DNA of 6,958 bases from Lentimicrobiaceae bacterium (GTDB lineage Bacteria > Bacteroidota > Bacteroidia > Bacteroidales > Lentimicrobiaceae), in contig JAQVEI010000121.1 in NCBI GenBank assembly GCA_028697695.1, forward strand, positions 1-6,958, read 5' to 3'. Each line of letters begins with the position of its first letter. Position 1 is the first letter of the stretch. Below the pieces are notes generated by a model. It saw only the letters and a list, made by a program, of their open reading frames with translations, was not told the DNA's origin and did no database searches. Below, piece after piece: positions 6,791 to 6,958 of this stretch. Position numbers and translations under genes: made by a program.

Positions 6791-6842
6791 AAAACCAAAA
6801 AATCCCCTCGGCTTTAAAATAGACGTAATCGTATGGAAATTC

Positions 6843-6878
6843 GAAGATGAGCGTGTGGCTGCCATCGCTATCATTCGA
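6843..6878 (+). other. Spacer 1 (leader-proximal, newest)
   Basis: This 36-nt spacer has 19 G/C bases (53%), clearly richer than the surrounding genes. It is free of stops in at least the frame starting at its first base and in one reverse frame, so it could derive from a protein-coding region of a more GC-rich virus or plasmid. It is the most recently acquired spacer if integration is leader-polarised. Confidence 0.9.
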
Positions 6879-6910
6879 GCTTTAAAATAGACGTAATCGT
6901 ATGGAAATTC

Positions 6911-6946
6911 TCTATAGCGACTATCATATATAAATGTTTTGCTTTC
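6911..6946 (+). other. Spacer 2
   Basis: This 36-nt spacer has 10 G/C bases (28%), much poorer than spacer 1. It contains CATATATAAATG (6925-6936), a TATA-box-like run. The source may be an AT-rich or promoter region of a mobile element. Its last six bases, GCTTTC, resemble the first bases of the repeat that follows. Confidence 0.9.
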
Positions 6947-6958
6947 GCTTTAAAATAG

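Larger units (their letters stand above)
6706..6810 (+). promoter_or_regulatory. CRISPR leader
   Basis: These 105 noncoding nt lie between cas2 and the first repeat, on the side expected for a leader given that the repeats end in GGAAAT(TC) on the + strand. The stretch is AT-rich, contains two TATA-like boxes and a small inverted repeat, and shows no convincing reading frame. It should carry the array promoter and the signals that direct Cas1-Cas2 to the 6810/6811 junction. No other leader-like sequence is visible in the window. Confidence 0.8.
6811..6958 (+). CRISPR. CRISPR array, leader end, cut by the window edge
   Basis: Two identical 32-nt copies at 6811-6842 and 6879-6910 begin GCTTTAAAATAG and end GTATGGAAATTC. 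A third copy starts at 6947 and is cut after 12 nt by the window end. Both spacers are 36 nt (6843-6878 and 6911-6946), giving a 68-nt period. The bases before the three copies differ (g, a, c), which fixes the left edge at GCTTT. The right edge is less certain: family repeats usually end in GAAAT or GAAAC, so the true repeat may be 30 nt with the TC shared by chance. Repeat secondary structure is weak (ACG-TAAT-CGT core), as in many archaeal type I repeats. The array is transcribed on the + strand, like the cas genes. Confidence 0.97.

Noticed and set aside
6839..6878. ATTCGA at the repeat 1/spacer 1 junction and again at the end of spacer 1.
   Set aside because: It is absent from the next repeat-spacer boundary and short enough to be coincidence.
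6941..6951. GCTTTC at the end of spacer 2 next to GCTTT of the third repeat, suggesting slippage or a partial repeat duplication.
   Set aside because: Both spacers are exactly 36 nt, so nothing was added; a five-base match is easily chance.

Overview
The window is the downstream two thirds of a type I-B CRISPR-Cas locus of the Cst/Tneap kind. It is read entirely on the + strand and runs into the start of its own CRISPR array. The order is cas8 (5'-truncated, with a probable internal cas11), cas7 (Cst2/DevR family), cas5, cas3, cas4, cas1, cas2, leader, array. The host is probably an archaeon: several genes carry strong GGTGA/GGAGGT-type ribosome sites, AGG/AGA arginine and ATA isoleucine codons dominate, base composition is AT-rich, and TTTATAAG-type TATA elements lie before the array. 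I cannot fix the lineage from this sequence. Thermoplasmata and Methanobacteriales would both fit, and a bacterial host is not excluded.

Region by region: 1-873 is the C-terminal 290 codons of the Cascade large subunit, whose start lies outside the window. Within it, at 501-516, a textbook Shine-Dalgarno (GGAGGT) sits 7 nt before an in-frame ATG. This predicts separate translation of a 119-residue small subunit (Cas11). Positions 875-1786 encode the Cas7 backbone, 1797-2489 Cas5, and 2531-4933 a one-piece HD-helicase Cas3. Positions 4945-5433, 5453-6424 and 6439-6705 form the adaptation module Cas4-Cas1-Cas2. Gaps between genes are 1-41 nt, so the whole set is probably one operon. Positions 6706-6810 are the leader, with two TTATAAGTA boxes and a small hairpin. 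Positions 6811-6958 hold two full repeats, two 36-nt spacers and the first 12 nt of a third repeat, where the window stops.

How the parts should work together: Cas8, Cas11, Cas7 and Cas5 assemble on a crRNA as Cascade, and target binding recruits Cas3 to unwind and degrade DNA. Cas1-Cas2 with Cas4 insert new spacers at the leader-repeat junction (6810/6811). No cas6, the expected repeat-cleaving enzyme, is in the window; it is probably just upstream of cas8. All motifs checked in Cas1, Cas2, Cas3 and Cas4 are intact, so the system looks functional. The overall system is a known class. The observation most worth testing is the internal cas11 start.
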